Assembly: GCF_051106095.1 (NCBI RefSeq)
Contig: NC_135787.1
Location: forward strand, 171,453,001-171,517,000
Source: Pogona vitticeps
Taxonomy: Eukaryota > Chordata > Lepidosauria > Squamata > Agamidae
Reading direction: 5' to 3'
Length of the DNA stretch: 64,000 nucleotides
Shown here: piece after piece, positions 12,669 to 24,926 of the stretch
Layout of the letters: the number at the start of each line of letters is the position of its first letter
How positions within the stretch are numbered: the first letter of the stretch is position 1
Notes under the pieces: model-generated
Told to the model about the DNA's origin: nothing
What the model saw: the letters and a program-made list of their open reading frames with translations, nothing else
Databases searched by the model: none
Program-made: the position numbers and the translations under genes

Positions 12669-13069
12669 TGTCTGAATTTAAGATTACGGCAATGGAAATA
12701 GAAGGACATCACAAATCTGAAACTAGGAGGTTGGGCCTTGTGAGATCAGAGGAGAGGGCCCTTTTGATGTCACAGGTTGGCCCTTGTGTCATCAGAGGCA
12801 AGGTTTGGGTGGAAATGAACTAATACACATACAAATGTCTTTCATCTGAGCCTTGACGCCAGCTGGGAATAGATGAAGATGGGTTTTGAAACCACTGTAC
12901 AAGCACACAAATCAAGCTTTTCTCCTCTTCCAATGCTTGTTCCCTCTGTGCATGGAAACCTGGAGCAGTATCACAATTCTCTGAAACGTTAGCAAGTGTC
13001 CTGAGATAGTATTTGAAAGGTAGTCATACTGAGGAGGGGCAGGATCTGTTCTTGATCATCCCAGAATGC
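12669..13069. other. Unique sequence with an imperfect direct repeat
   Basis: Two imperfect copies of a unit of about 45 bases containing TTGGGCCTTGTG / TTGGCCCTTGTG and ATCAGAGG lie at 12731-12806. Nothing else recognised. Confidence 0.5.
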
Positions 13070-13345
13070 AGGACATGTAATAGTGGGTTCAAGCAACAAG
13101 AAGCCGGATTTAGGTCAGATAAAACTTCTTAATTGTTAGAGCAGTACGACAGTGGAACCAATGACCTTGGGAGGTGGTGAGCACTCCAATGCTGGAGGCA
13201 TTCAAGAGAAAAATATACAGCTGCCTGCAAGATCAGCTTCAGTTTGGATTCCTGCATTGAGCAGGGGGTTGGATTCAATGGCCTTATTGACCCCTTCCAA
13301 CTCAATTATTCAATGGCTCTATTCTATGATTCTGTGATATAGAAA
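13070..13345 (+). mobile_element. CR1 LINE 3' untranslated region and end
   Basis: Plus-strand CR1: GTTAGAGCAGTACGACAGTG, then GGAGGTGGTGAGCACTCCAA, GGAGGCATTCAAGAG, ATTCCTGCATTGAGCAGGGG, and the terminus TTCTATGATTCTGTGAT. It is 5' truncated with no ORF left, and its 3' end is the same subfamily as 11446-11541 and 60775-60880. Confidence 0.85.
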
Positions 13346-13700
13346 TGCTGAGGAAGATGATCCTGCATGGAGTTGGATCCTAAGAAAGAGACAAGGGAGG
13401 CAAAAGCTTGAAAGCAAGCATGTTCTGACTACAGTGGAAATAGTTTTTCAACTGTAATTGAATTATTCACTTTCAATATTGTACTGTTATATATCTGCAG
13501 TTCCAGAGCCATCAACAGAACAAAAAGAGATTCTTTTATGCAGCATTCTCTTTCAACAGTAACAGTAGTATTTTTTTTTTTGCAAAACTTCATAATAACA
13601 TTTTTTTTAAAAAAGTAGTGTTGAAAGTCCTCGGAAATGTTTCAAGCATCAACAGCTGCAGCAATAAGAAAATCCGATTAAAATAGTTTGCGCTTTTAAA
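13346..13700. other. No recognised feature
   Basis: AT-rich with poly-T and poly-A runs near 13570 and 13610; nothing else recognised. Confidence 0.5.
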
Positions 13701-13932
13701 AAAATATTATTTATTTATTTATTTATTGCATGTATATCACTTCTCTCTTTCAGTGAGTCCAAGACCGGGCACATGGGTCCCATGCTTCCCATGCCGTCTT
13801 CACAATAACTTAGTGGGATAGGGTCACACTAAGAGTGGGTGACCCACCACTGAGTTTCATGGTCAAGTTGGTCTTTGAAGTCAAGTCTGCCAAATCCAAG
13901 TCCAAGCTCTAACCACTCCAGCACATGGACTC
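13701..13932 (-). mobile_element. MIR-like tRNA SINE with L2-type tail
   Basis: On the minus strand: a tRNA-like head with GTGGTTAGAGC, a body with GAAACTCAGTGGTGGGTCAC, and a tail of GATATACATGCAATAAATAA repeats. The plus-strand side of the tail is a short ATTT array (about 13710-13730). This head, body and L2 tail layout is common in reptile MIR-like SINEs. A duplicated GTCAAGT-type stretch near the head suggests a small internal rearrangement. Confidence 0.7.
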
Positions 13933-14697
<765 letters not shown>

Positions 14698-14820
14698 TTT
14701 ACACACTATCAGAATTTACTGTATTTTCAGTCACAGCTTCCTCACCTTTCAGCCCCTCCTTGGCCCAGTTTTGGCACACAAAAACAAAACAAAAGGGGTA
14801 AGGTACAGCCCTGTTTGTGT

Positions 14821-15140
14821 GTTGTGGGTATTCCCTCCCGGTGCCCACACGATGGGCTTGAGCGTTTGGCAGGCCATATCACTGGGCAAATGCGTGAGCT
14901 GATGATGAATGGCTGTGAAGCCTTTGTGATTGCTCATGCTCCATTGTAGGCCAAACAAAGGAGGGGGACACAAGTCTGGCTCGGGAGCGCAACGGATAAA
15001 ACTGTTGGGCCGAATGGCGAGCTCCTGCCGACATGACCACTTGTTGACACTGAAAGGACGCCACAACAAGTGAGCAGAAACAGAAACGATTCTGTTCGTC
15101 GGGGCTATTAGTTGCAACGTGTGGTACCATAGCGGTCACT
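14821..15140. other. CpG-rich segment, function unknown
   Basis: I count about 16 CpG dinucleotides in these 320 bases, while the surrounding non-repeat sequence has few. Two overlapping minus-strand frames (14749-15117 and 14879-15139) cross it but show no domain, and no repeat family is recognised. A TTAATTAG homeodomain-type motif lies downstream at about 15327. Possibilities are a regulatory element kept unmethylated, an unmarked exon, or a young unrecognised repeat. Confidence 0.4.
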
Positions 15141-15786
15141 CCTGATGTGTTTCCTCCCTAATGAGCTCTGAATGCCCTATTAAACTGGGCTGCCATAGGC
15201 TCAGAGCCACTGAGGCAGGGGTATGCATGAATGACTTGCCCAACTCCCATTGGCTAGTCCGGATGAAGGAAGCAACTGGCAACACTCAAATTTAAACAGA
15301 ACTGACAGTACAGTTAAATGATCATTAATTAGAGTGGCCAAATAGATAGAGACTCAAGGCAGTTCCTATTGACAAGATAACATTACTCAGCTCTGAGCAA
15401 GTTCAAGCTCGCGTCTTCTCCAAAGCTTGAGCGTCAGCCAGTAGAGTTTGACCTCTTTTGTCTCCCCAGAAACGTATTCAGACAGAGTCTGTGCTGTGTT
15501 AAATGTGTCTTTTTCCTGGAATCAAGCATGGAGATTTAAAAACAAAAAAAGCCACACAGATACAGACACACACATTGCCCCTTGTAAAATGTTGTCAACA
15601 ATAATACATAGTCAAAGAATAAATCGTGGGTTATTAAGGTGGCATGGAGAGTAAAATTCATGTATATTTTAACACATTTATGCACATTTGAACCAATACA
15701 CCAACTCAAAGTGAAATTGGCAATTCTCATTACAGTTAAATCCTAAGTAGGGTTTTTGAGCACACTAAGAGGTGCATCTTAGTGAA
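15141..15786. other. No recognised feature
   Basis: Short chance frames (15448-15654 plus, 15536-15730 minus). Confidence 0.5.
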
Positions 15787-16020
15787 CCTCACAGGACAGT
15801 GGTTAAACTGCAGTATTGCAGTCAAAGTCTGTTGATAACCTGAGTTCAATCCCAACGGATTCAAGTAGCTGATTCAAGGTTGACTCAGCCTTCCATTCTT
15901 CCAAGGTTGGTAAAATGAGTACTCAGCTTGCTGTGGGGCAAAATGCTCCTTGCGTAATTATGTTGTAAAGCACCCAGAGAGTGGTCTAAGCACTATGGGG
16001 TGATATGTAAGTCAAAACAG
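15787..16020 (+). mobile_element. tRNA-derived SINE with L2-like tail, copy 2
   Basis: Head CAGTGGTTAAACTGCAGTAT, B-box-like CCTGAGTTCAATCCCAACG, body GGTTGACTCAGCCTTCCATT and GGTAAAATGAGTACTCAGCT, tail GCACCCAGAGAGTGGTCTAA. The GTGATATGTAAGTCAAAACA end matches the copy at 27395-27643. Confidence 0.8.
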
Positions 16021-16080
16021 CAACAATAGTGAAAGCAACAAAAAAGCATAATATCTGGGAAAAATGCTTTCTCTCCATAT

Positions 16081-16082
<2 letters not shown>

Positions 16083-16140
<58 letters not shown>
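16083..16140. repeat. (GT)n microsatellite
   Basis: Pure GT array of about 29 units. Confidence 0.95.
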
Positions 16141-16143
<3 letters not shown>

Positions 16144-17055
16144 GTATGCATTGTTTATAAATTTTCATGCAAATGAAAAGAAACCAAAGTTTGATTTTTT
16201 TAAAAAAAAAACACACACTACAAAACCCAGATTAACAGGCTCTGTTCATTTATAGTCAAATGGGTCGTGAATCTCACCTGTTCTAGGTAAAATGTTTCAG
16301 GAATCTCTTCAAAGTTTCACACAGACTGTTGCTAAGGGCAGATCCACATTTTGTAAAACAATCACGTTTGCTTTAGTTGCCAGCTCATCTGTCCTCCCAG
16401 ACATGCAAGGCAGATTAGATTTTTAGACTATGTGAATCCATTGCAAGGAACCACAAATGGCTCCACCTCACCACACATGCAGCCCAAAAAAAATGTTCTC
16501 CCTTTCTCACATTAAGAAGCAAAACATAGTATATGAGTAGTGTACACATAATGGGCCTGCTAATATTAGCCCTTCAATAAACAAGAAAGGGTATTTGCCA
16601 GCCCAACCCTCTTCCTCATCACTTTGCTCACATGACATACAGATACATGACATACAAACAAGAGCCTCTTCTCTTCAGATGTGTTGCTTTTCACATGAGC
16701 AAGAAAGATGGGCTAGCATGATCCCCTCCCTGTGTGTTTACTTAACCCTTTTAAAGAATATCTGTGTAAGGCTCTTATAGTTGCATGTTAAACCAAGGAA
16801 GGTGTGCCTCATTGGTTTAGACCTGATGTTCTTGCTATATTTCTGCGTGCAGTCATGTTTGAATCTTCAGTGAGGCAGATCTGAAACCTATGCCTCTGTA
16901 CGTTCTTTTGGAAAGCTAATGTGGAATAGTGCACAGAATGTCTGAACAGTGCATAGTGGTTCAAGCTACTTCCATCCTTAGTAGCTAGTATTCTTAGAAT
17001 AATATTTTGGTGCATGTCCTTTCCACCTCCACCCCTGATCATTTCTCCCACTCCC
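16141..17055. other. No recognised feature
   Basis: Only short frames without motifs (16595-16780 plus, 16809-17051 minus). Confidence 0.5.
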
Positions 17056-17111
17056 CGGGGGGATTCAAACCCAGGTCTCCTGAGTGCTCATCCATCACTA
17101 TACCACACTGA
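17056..17111 (-). mobile_element. tRNA SINE head fragment
   Basis: The minus strand reads as a tRNA-like SINE head: GGATTCAAACCCAGGTCTCC on the plus strand is a B-box complement, followed by TCCATCACTATACCACACT. It abuts the 3' end of the Bov-B copy to its right. Confidence 0.55.
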
Positions 17112-17296
17112 GTTTAAATTTTTTGTTTAGTCATTAAGTCATGTTCAACTCTTCGTGACCCCTTGGACCAGAGCACGCCAGGCCCTCCTGTCTTCCACTG
17201 CCTCCCGGAGCTTGATCCGATTCATGTTCGTAGCTTCAATGACACTGTCCAACCATCTCATCCTCTGTCGTCCCCTTCTCCTCTTGCCTTCATACA

Positions 17297-17325
17297 TGGT
17301 CTAGAGGGGCAGGGTAAAAATCAAA

Positions 17326-17408
<83 letters not shown>

Positions 17409-17410
17409 AT
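17297..17410 (+). mobile_element. L2-type 3' tail inserted in Bov-B, with (AAAT)n
   Basis: A very short piece reading GTCTAGAGGGGCAGGGTAAA leads into an array of about 22 AAAT units. The same terminus (CTAGGGGGGCAGGGTAGAAT) is found on the minus strand at 53895-54170. Bov-B sequence resumes immediately after it with CCCCAACATCAGGGTC, matching the uninterrupted copy at 56151-56430. Confidence 0.8.
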
Positions 17411-17746
17411 TCCCCAACATCAGGGTCTTTTCCAGGGAATCTTCTCTTCTCATGAGATGGCCAAAGTATTGGAGCCTCAGCTTCAGGATCTGTCCTTCCA
17501 GTGAGCACTCAGGGTTGATTTCCTTTAGAATGGATAGATTTGTTTTCCTTGCAGTCCAGGGGACTCTCAAGAGCCTCCTCCAGCACCACAATTCAAAAGC
17601 ATCAATCCTTCAGTGATCAGCCTTCTTTATGGTCCAGCTCTCACTTCCATACATCACTACTAGAAAAACCATACCTTTGACTATGCAGACCTTTGTTGGC
17701 AAGGTGATGTCTTTGCTTTTTAAGATGCTGTCTAGGTTTGTCATCA
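17411..17746 (-). pseudogene. Bov-B ORF2 C-terminal remnant
   Basis: Read on the minus strand from 17746 down: MTNLDSILKSKDITLPTKV, then VVMYGSESWTIKKADH, followed after a frame change by CWRRLLRVPWTARKTNLSI, KEINPECSLEGQILKLRL and QYFGHLMRREDSLEKTLMLG. These are the region after the reverse transcriptase domain of Bov-B ORF2, in the usual order. The rest of ORF2, with the catalytic domains, is absent. The insertion at 17297-17410 falls just downstream of LMLG. Confidence 0.85.
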
Positions 17747-18711
17747 TGAGTTTAAAATACAATGTACCAAATTCAAATTGTACCATAATCAATGTATGTG
17801 GAATTAAATTGCTTCAGGTGGACACATTCTGAAGAGAACACTGGAATATGTCCAAAGTTTTTCGCCCCTCCATGCTCCATTTTTCTTATGTTACAAATTT
17901 CTGTCTCTAAAAATTGCACCACATTCTGATTCAAGTCATTTGCAGGTGCGTTCTTGGCTGCAGCAGACTAGAATACCCCAGTTCTGCATTATGCAACCAT
18001 GTCCCAAGAGCACTACCAAGGGTTCCAGGATGCTGACACAAAACGCCATACAAAACTTTATTTCATTTCAAGCAAAAAATACCCTGAATTCTTTTCTACT
18101 CCCTTTTTCTTCGCAAGCCTGTTTCTCTATAATACGTTTAACTGAACTCTCCTCCCCCAGCCTCTCTTTCTATCCCAGTATATTTGGGTAAATTAGATTA
18201 CACTGTACCATGCACAGCTAGGGCTCCCGCCCTCCTCCTGATAGGTAACTCCACTGAGCCCTCATGTATTGACTGCTGTCCAGCTTCCCCTTTGGTGGGC
18301 TGAACTCACATGAGGGCTGTTGGAGACTCTAAATAGAACCTAGGATTATAATATGAATGGAGACTTCATTTGTGTTAGTTAGAAAAGAGAGCTAATTCAT
18401 AAGGAAGGATTTCAGAGCTGTTATAGTGCATCCTGCCTGCCTGTGTGCTCAAAGAGCACTCGGCCAGAGAGAAGGATCTGGAGAAGCAGGACAACAGAAT
18501 CCTCTTTTTAAAGGGGGCAGAGGGAGGGAACTGTAGCTGCAATCAAACATGGGGCACTGGCTCAGGAAAGACAGCCAAGGAACTGCCATCACTGGCCTTT
18601 AGTATCTGTTATCTAAGGCAACTGCTTTACTCTGTCTAATGGTATGGCCGGCTCTTCCAAGTTTTCATTCTTCAACCAGAGATGCCCGGGACCTTGTCTT
18701 GTGCCAGTGAG
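17747..18711. other. No recognised feature
   Basis: Chance frames at 17940-18191 and 18445-18639; nothing recognised. Confidence 0.5.
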
Positions 18712-18960
18712 TTAAGAACATAAAAAATGCTCAAAGAGTCTGACCGTCAGAATATGAAAGCAACAGCCTTTTTCCAAGGTTTGCTTTCCATAGAAAAAGC
18801 AAACTCCTGAACATGGTGGTTCTGTTTAGATCACATAAGTATAATCCTTTGATAGGCTCTTGCCCATAAACTTGTCTAACCCCTTTTTGAAATTGCTGAA
18901 GCCATTGGTCATGGCCACATCTTGGGTTGATGGATCCCATAAGGCAACTGGAAGGCTGTT
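18712..18960 (-). mobile_element. CR1-like LINE 3' untranslated region
   Basis: Opens on the plus strand with TTAAGAACATAAAAAATGCT. It continues with ATGAAAGCAACAGCC, ACTCCTGAACATGGTGGTTC, AACTTGTCTAACCCCTTTTT, GGCCACATCTTG and GATCCCATAAGGCAACTGG. It is the reverse orientation of the family seen at 53000-53335, which ends in GATCCAGCAAGAATC. Confidence 0.7.
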
Positions 18961-21914
18961 TCCTCCCACCCAGCCTTGAAGGAAGATAACAGCAATTGCA
19001 GAATTAGCTGGTTCATTTGGACCAAAGGGATAATCTAGCTCATCATAACCTACATGCAGCCAGTTTGGTAATATATAACTTTAACATGAGTAAAATGAAT
19101 AAAAAAGAGCAAATGCATGAAGCTTTGTTTTACCTTTCAAAAATGGATTTCGAGTGTGTACATGAATGTGTCTGAATCTGAACTCAGATAGCCCCTCTTT
19201 GCCTTTCCACGTCACTTTTCATCTGCTGCTTTTTAAAAAAATGTCTTCATTGTTGTTGTTAGACTGCTAGTTAACAAAGACAACACTCTTTGCAGCAGAG
19301 AGAAATTTTAGGTTTCAAATGAAGGGTCTCAAGATGACCTGTTTTTATTTGCTATATCTAAATATATTTTCTCCCCCTATTTCTTTTCTGTATGTATATA
19401 TTTGACATGAAGTAACTGAGTTTTTATTACCCCATCCTTTTATATGCCTACTATTGTACAGTATTTGTTTCCATCTTTCTTCCCCTTCTCCCCAAAATAT
19501 CAAATTATCACAATAACATGAAAATTCAGCATGGAGGCAAACTTTTAGAACAATTAGTCATTGCATGAGAATAATTTACAGCCCCCACTTTTTAAAAAAT
19601 CAATAATACAATGATACTAAGCTTGCACTTAAAAATAAGAATGCAAGCATCCTTTGTTGAAACAAGAATGCAAAGCCACAGCATTTCTGTAAAGTTTCAG
19701 TGAAAACAACGTACATTCAGATGCATAAAAATTCAGATGTTTGCAGTCTCTTTGATGGTTGTCTAACATATGGTCAGGAAGAAGCAGATGGACTAGGTCA
19801 CAACAGTGGGAAGCCAAAGAGAGCGTCCCCATTGTTAGCCTGACCCAGTGGGCCAACACTAACAGATCCTCCCCCTCCCCCTCATCACCAGGCTATTATT
19901 ATCCCTGCAGAATCTGATATATCTGCATTTATTTGCCCTGAGGTAGTTCTTGCATGTGATGCTTGATTAAAATGACCTTCCCCCACCCCTACCTCCAGCA
20001 TTGTTTATCCTCAAGCTGGAACATATGAATCATACAGCAGCCAGAGAACAACCTTTGTTTGCTTTGACTGCTTTTTCAAAAGCCTTGTATGAGTTCTCTT
20101 GGATTGATACTCAAGTTAAGACAGAGACATCTTACAAGAGTAGTTTAAATCATTGTAGAAATAGGTCTGTTCCAAGACATTTTGCTGCCTGAGGCTAAGG
20201 ATAAGCTGGTGTTCTATTCTTATTCCTTCTGCAGATGCTGAAAAGACACACTGGCTGTTGAATTGTATTTCAAAACAGGATATGGATCAGTGTGGCCATG
20301 GGGAAAACACTCATTAAATTCCCAGTTCTCTTCCTTTTAGGTTTTCTTGGCTTGATGAGATATCTTGCAAGGCATTCTAAAGACCTGTGAGATTTCCTCT
20401 AGACACTTAGGGTATGCACAGTTTGCTCAAAATGTGTCTAAAGTCTGTTCTCATTGAGAAACAAAACACACAGAGTCACATCAAACACAGAAGGACCGGC
20501 TGGTTGTTAAGAAAGAGACAAACAATCCATTCAATGCTTCAAATTTCAAAGCAAAGAAAAGGTGTCTTAGTTTTTGAAAAATTGTGCAGTTCATGCAACT
20601 GCAGATTTTGCATAACCATGGGTGACCTTTGCCCCTGAATACTGTTTTCCCAGGACATCCCTTGACATTCTCTCTAGTGAGAAGAATGCAGCCATTTCTA
20701 ATTCTCAACACCAAGAATACAAGTGAGGATCTTCATCCCTAGGGCAGTTGTCCTTCATATGTGAGGACAGGAGTATATTGCTTGGCACTTATAGCTATGG
20801 TGCCTAACACTATTCACTGCCTGATGGTGCTGCTGGAGGTTTCTAGGCCCAGTTACTGTAACAGTGGAGACCCTTTGCCTCTCCCCAGCTGTCTTAAGCT
20901 CCAACCCTTGCCATCCGTTACTATTAGCCATATCGAGCTGAAGGCCAAGAAACATCTGGCAGGCCAAAGTTATCGCATTGTCATCTAACTTCATCTTTCT
21001 TTCACATCAGTGACAGAGTTTCCTAAGTGTCTTCACTCTCTTTAACAAGGACAAAAACAAAGACAGGCGTGCCATTAAATGGGGATTGTACTTCAGAGAC
21101 AGAAATATGACAATCTTATTCATGGAAAATCCATAGATTTAGTCCTTTTTACATGGTAGAGGCACAGCTATGGAGACCATATTGGTACAAACTTTTTTTT
21201 TAAAAAGGATCATAAATGCTTAAGATCTATCTGATCTGACACTCAGGTGATAATCTGCTACTCAGCTACAGAAGTATTATTAACTGGACATGAAAGGGAA
21301 GAAAGTATAGTTCCTACCCACAATTCAGGGTTTCCAAAATAAAAATATGAAGGGGGAATATTTCATAAGCATCTCTGATAAGGAACAATTTACTCAGTGA
21401 AATGTGTCAATACAATGAACCCCCGATGTGGCTAAAAAAGCTGATTATCAGAATACCACAAAGTACAATGTGTACTTTTAATGCACACAGTCCTTTAATT
21501 TTTTTAAAAAAATATTTGTCAGCAAAGGTCAGGGGACCTCCAAGGACTTTGGCAATAGTACAGTTCTGTGCAAATTCTCTTTTAAGGCACATAGTGTTCA
21601 GGTGTGCCTAGATGGGGTTCAGAAGACAGTGCCCTAACCAAGAAAAATATGCAGTTAACTTTGACATGGCAGTGATACTGCTCCAGAAAGATCAACTTAG
21701 CCTTCATATCCTGATGCAATCCTAGTGATGGTTACCCATTACCCCTTCCCTCAGTTTACTTAAAGATGACTTGAAGCTTTGAATTTTCTCACTGCTATGG
21801 AATCTCTAGGCATCATGTCTGAGGCCTCAGTGGATATTATTTAGCAAAGAATCTAGTGCCATTTTCTTCTTATCTTAAAAAAGAGCTGCATGTACACTAT
21901 GTTGATGAAATGAC
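18961..21914. other. Repeat-poor stretch, nothing recognised
   Basis: About 3 kb with no identifiable mobile element, RNA gene or coding domain. Open frames (19629-19859, 20414-20714, 20755-20994, 21402-21611 and others) are short and often mirrored on the opposite strand. Being free of repeats, this and 22001-23924 are good places to look for conserved noncoding elements. Confidence 0.45.
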
Positions 21915-22000
21915 TTAGTGGCTTATTTAGCTTAGTACTACCTATCCATCCTGGTTGTCATTAGTCTTTCAGAGCCTCAAGCAGAGGTCTTTCCTGGCCA
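21915..22000 (-). mobile_element. tRNA-derived SINE body fragment
   Basis: The plus strand reads GTCTTTCAGAGCCTCAAGCA then GAGGTCTTTCCTGGCC. This matches the reverse complement of the body of a squamate tRNA SINE (GGAAAGACCTCTGCCTGAG). Head and tail are missing. Confidence 0.45.
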
Positions 22001-23924
22001 GTGTGGCTACTTGCATTTCACCAAAAAGGAGACCAAAAGAGGACCCTGATTTAAATAAAACAGCATGTCCCAATTTATACGTACAGAACTAAAATAACAA
22101 ATGATTGTTATAATTTGAACAGAATTGCATTGCATCTTATTTGAGTGGGAAGGCAATTTGTTCAGGTGACTCTATTTCTACTTCTGCTACATGAGCTCCT
22201 TTAGTTTCAGATGGATTTACAGTCAAATCCTTCCTGCTTTAGAAATTCTGTCCACTTTGGTTCTGACTCCACCCACTTTGCATCTGGCTCCACCTACAAA
22301 TGGAATGCAGACCCTACCAGGTCTTGACTCCAGTAATATGGAACTTAGGATGAAAAAGTCCCCAAGTTTTGTGATGGAGATCTTGATATGTGGGAAGGCA
22401 CTTACATGGTCAACACACATGTCCCAAAACAAGGAGAAACCAATTTAGCCCATTCAAGAGATCGAAACAGTCATCAGGATGAGAGGAAGACAAAGCTCAG
22501 CATCACTCATATGGCATCCATTACATGTTCAGCACCCAAGACAGTGCTGATATTTGTAGATTTTGGTTCTTTTATTTGCTGGGACTGGTAAGGCAATTCC
22601 ACTATCCCCATTAATTTAAATTCTAATGTTTGGAATAAATTAGCCTTTTACCATTGGGGCCTAAGCAAATTCAGACAGTAATAAAATTAAATATTAAAAT
22701 GGCCACTCATTGTACTGTGGTATGTCCCATTTTTATATCGAACTGTAAAAGCTAAAAGAACATCCCTCACTGAGGCTTGCTGGAATGTATCAATTTCTGG
22801 ATTAAGACTAACTCATTGCTTTGTTCTACAGTGATTCATATATACATGAATGAGACACGGACAAGGCTAATCCAATATAAACAGCCTGTAACAATTGAAG
22901 GGATGCTCTGTACTAGAGAGCCATCTAAGTCTTTTAATTACATCGTGCAACTGAGAGATCAGCTCTTGCCCCCTTGAATTTCTTTGTCAAGAGAGAGTTA
23001 AAATTCATGAGCGTCTATGTTTCTGAATACTTACACCACTGCTGCTATTTTCAGCGCCAAGCTAGCCATCACAGCAAAAGAGTCGGAGGTCTGTCAGACC
23101 ATCTGTTACATAATAAGTCCACAATCTCTAAAATCTGGGAATCGAGAGAGTAAAAATAATGAAAGGTTTTGTTTTGTTTTTTTCCTAGAAAAAAAAAAGA
23201 GAACAAATTGCCATATTGCTTGCAAGGGGGGGGAAGTGTTTGGGGGGTGAAAATAAAAAACTCTAGCCAAAGTAGAAACACGCTTTTATAAGTAAGGGAC
23301 GCAAAAGAAAACTTTTTAAAATGGCACCCATATAGCAGAAGAGAAAACAGAACTGATGGCAATCAAAATCTCAGCATGCAACTTTGCAGTCAAAGTCTCA
23401 ACAATACCTCAGCCTAAAGCACAATAAGAACAATTTCATATGTACAGTATACAGCCAAACATAACTGGGAATTTTAGAAAATTTACTCATAGAATTCCTA
23501 GATTGGCTATATTTTTCCAGTCTGGCAACACGGCATTGAGAATTATGACAACATGGCCTGGGGGACTGTCACCAGGCTTCCTCTGATGGCTCCTGAAATT
23601 TTAGATTGCGTGACTTGATGTGCCCACCTGTCCTTCATCTGATTGTCAATCCACCTGCAGGTCCTTGCCAGCCTGGGGTCCACCCAGCCTGACACCAAAC
23701 ATCACATTTGAACCTGATATAATCTGATGGACAAAAAAGGCAGGAAGATAAATGGACAGCCTCGAGACCGGACTATTTATATATACTCTTTTTCATTAGC
23801 TAATTCCCAACTGTCATTGCTGATTGTCTCTGGACGTGAAAAGTACCTTGAAAACTTAGTGCCAGAGATCCCAGCATATGCACTGCTTTTATTAATATCA
23901 TACATTTTCTTTGCTATTTATGCC
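22001..23924. other. Repeat-poor stretch, nothing recognised
   Basis: Frames at 22191-22448, 22777-22977 and 23069-23362 carry no motif. Confidence 0.45.
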
Positions 23925-24000
23925 ATCACATCACTTCCAACCTATGTTGGCCCTACAAATTAATGACCTTCGGAAGGTTCTGTCTTTAACAGCCTATGCA
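23925..24000 (-). mobile_element. RTE-type SINE or LINE 3' end fragment
   Basis: The plus-strand view ATCACTTCCAACCTATGTTG, GCCCTACAAATTAATGACCT, TTAACAGCC resembles the reversed 3' ends of RTE-type elements, which end in GTCGGAAGCGACTTG-type sequence. Confidence 0.4.
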
Positions 24001-24764
24001 GAAATGGATGCTATGCATGCATTTCAAACAAACAGAACAGCCTGGTCTAGGAACCAATGTTGCGCATGGGAATCCTCAACCAGAGTCTTTGCAATATAGT
24101 GATAATCAACCATCTTTTTCTAACCAAAGCGCAAAGTTTTGGTGCCATTGCAGAGGTTCTGATTGTGGCTTTGCACAGATAGCTCCAGATCCTGGCTCCT
24201 AATAAAGGAAAAACTATCCCTTTATAAACTTGCCCAAGCATTGAGATCTGCTGGAAGACCCTCTTCTATAGGTCACTGGTGGGTGCTATGTACTATGGGA
24301 CAGGGCCTTCTAGAACCCCCATGGAACTTCAACTGGTACCAACTTTGGCCTCATTTTAATATTAAGAGAAAACCTGGCTCTTCACCAAAGCTTTTTGGGA
24401 CTTTGTGGTCATCTCTTGATTGGGTTAGGAGGCATTGCATTAATACACAATGAGCAACTTGCAGAGTTACAAAGACTGGACGTTCCCATCCTTGGACTAA
24501 GAACGGGTGCATTCACTTTCAAAACCCACCACTCTAGTTTTTTTTCTTACTGGATATGTTTTAGTTTTAATAACTGTACCTTCCGGTGGCAAAAATTTGC
24601 ATTTAAAAAATTGGTTGAATGAGGGGAAAGGAGTTTGAGGAAACAAATTTAGACTCATGTGGGCCTCAGCTGGCCTGTAAGTTCTATGTTGCCCACTTAT
24701 GTTTTAATGTATGGAGTGTATGCTCTTCTAAGCTATTTAAGACTATTGTAAGTTCGTTTAAAGT
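24001..24764. other. No recognised feature
   Basis: Frames at 24163-24453 and 24395-24622 have no motif. Confidence 0.5.
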
Positions 24765-24895
24765 TAGTCAGTGTGAGGTAGTGGATACAGTGATCAACTA
24801 GGAGTCAGGTGACCTGGATTTGATTCCTCAGCTCTGCCATGGAAACCCACTGGGCAGTGGAACTGGTAAAACTGCTAAGCAAGTTTGGGCCAGGT
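24765..24895 (+). mobile_element. MIR-like tRNA SINE
   Basis: AGTCAGGTGACCTGGATTTG and ATTCCTCAGCTCTGCCATGG form a tRNA-like B-box and post-head region typical of MIR-like SINEs. It continues GCAAGTTTGGGCCA. The tail is not recognisable; a Sauria SINE lies about 30 bases downstream. Confidence 0.6.
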
Positions 24896-24926
24896 TAATA
24901 TTTGAGTAGGGATCCTGTTGGTAACA

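Larger units (their letters stand above)
17112..17746 (-). mobile_element. Bov-B (RTE) LINE 3' portion, interrupted
   Basis: Minus-strand Bov-B. The 3' end lies at 17112-17296 (plus-strand view TAGTCATTAAGTCATGTTCA, then CTCTTCGTGACCCC and CCAGGCCCTCCTGTCTTCCA). The coding part lies at 17411-17746. A short L2-type tail insertion (17297-17410) splits it. The 5' end is cut off within ORF2 at about 17746. Bov-B LINEs are abundant in squamates and are well known for horizontal transfer to ruminants. Confidence 0.9.
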
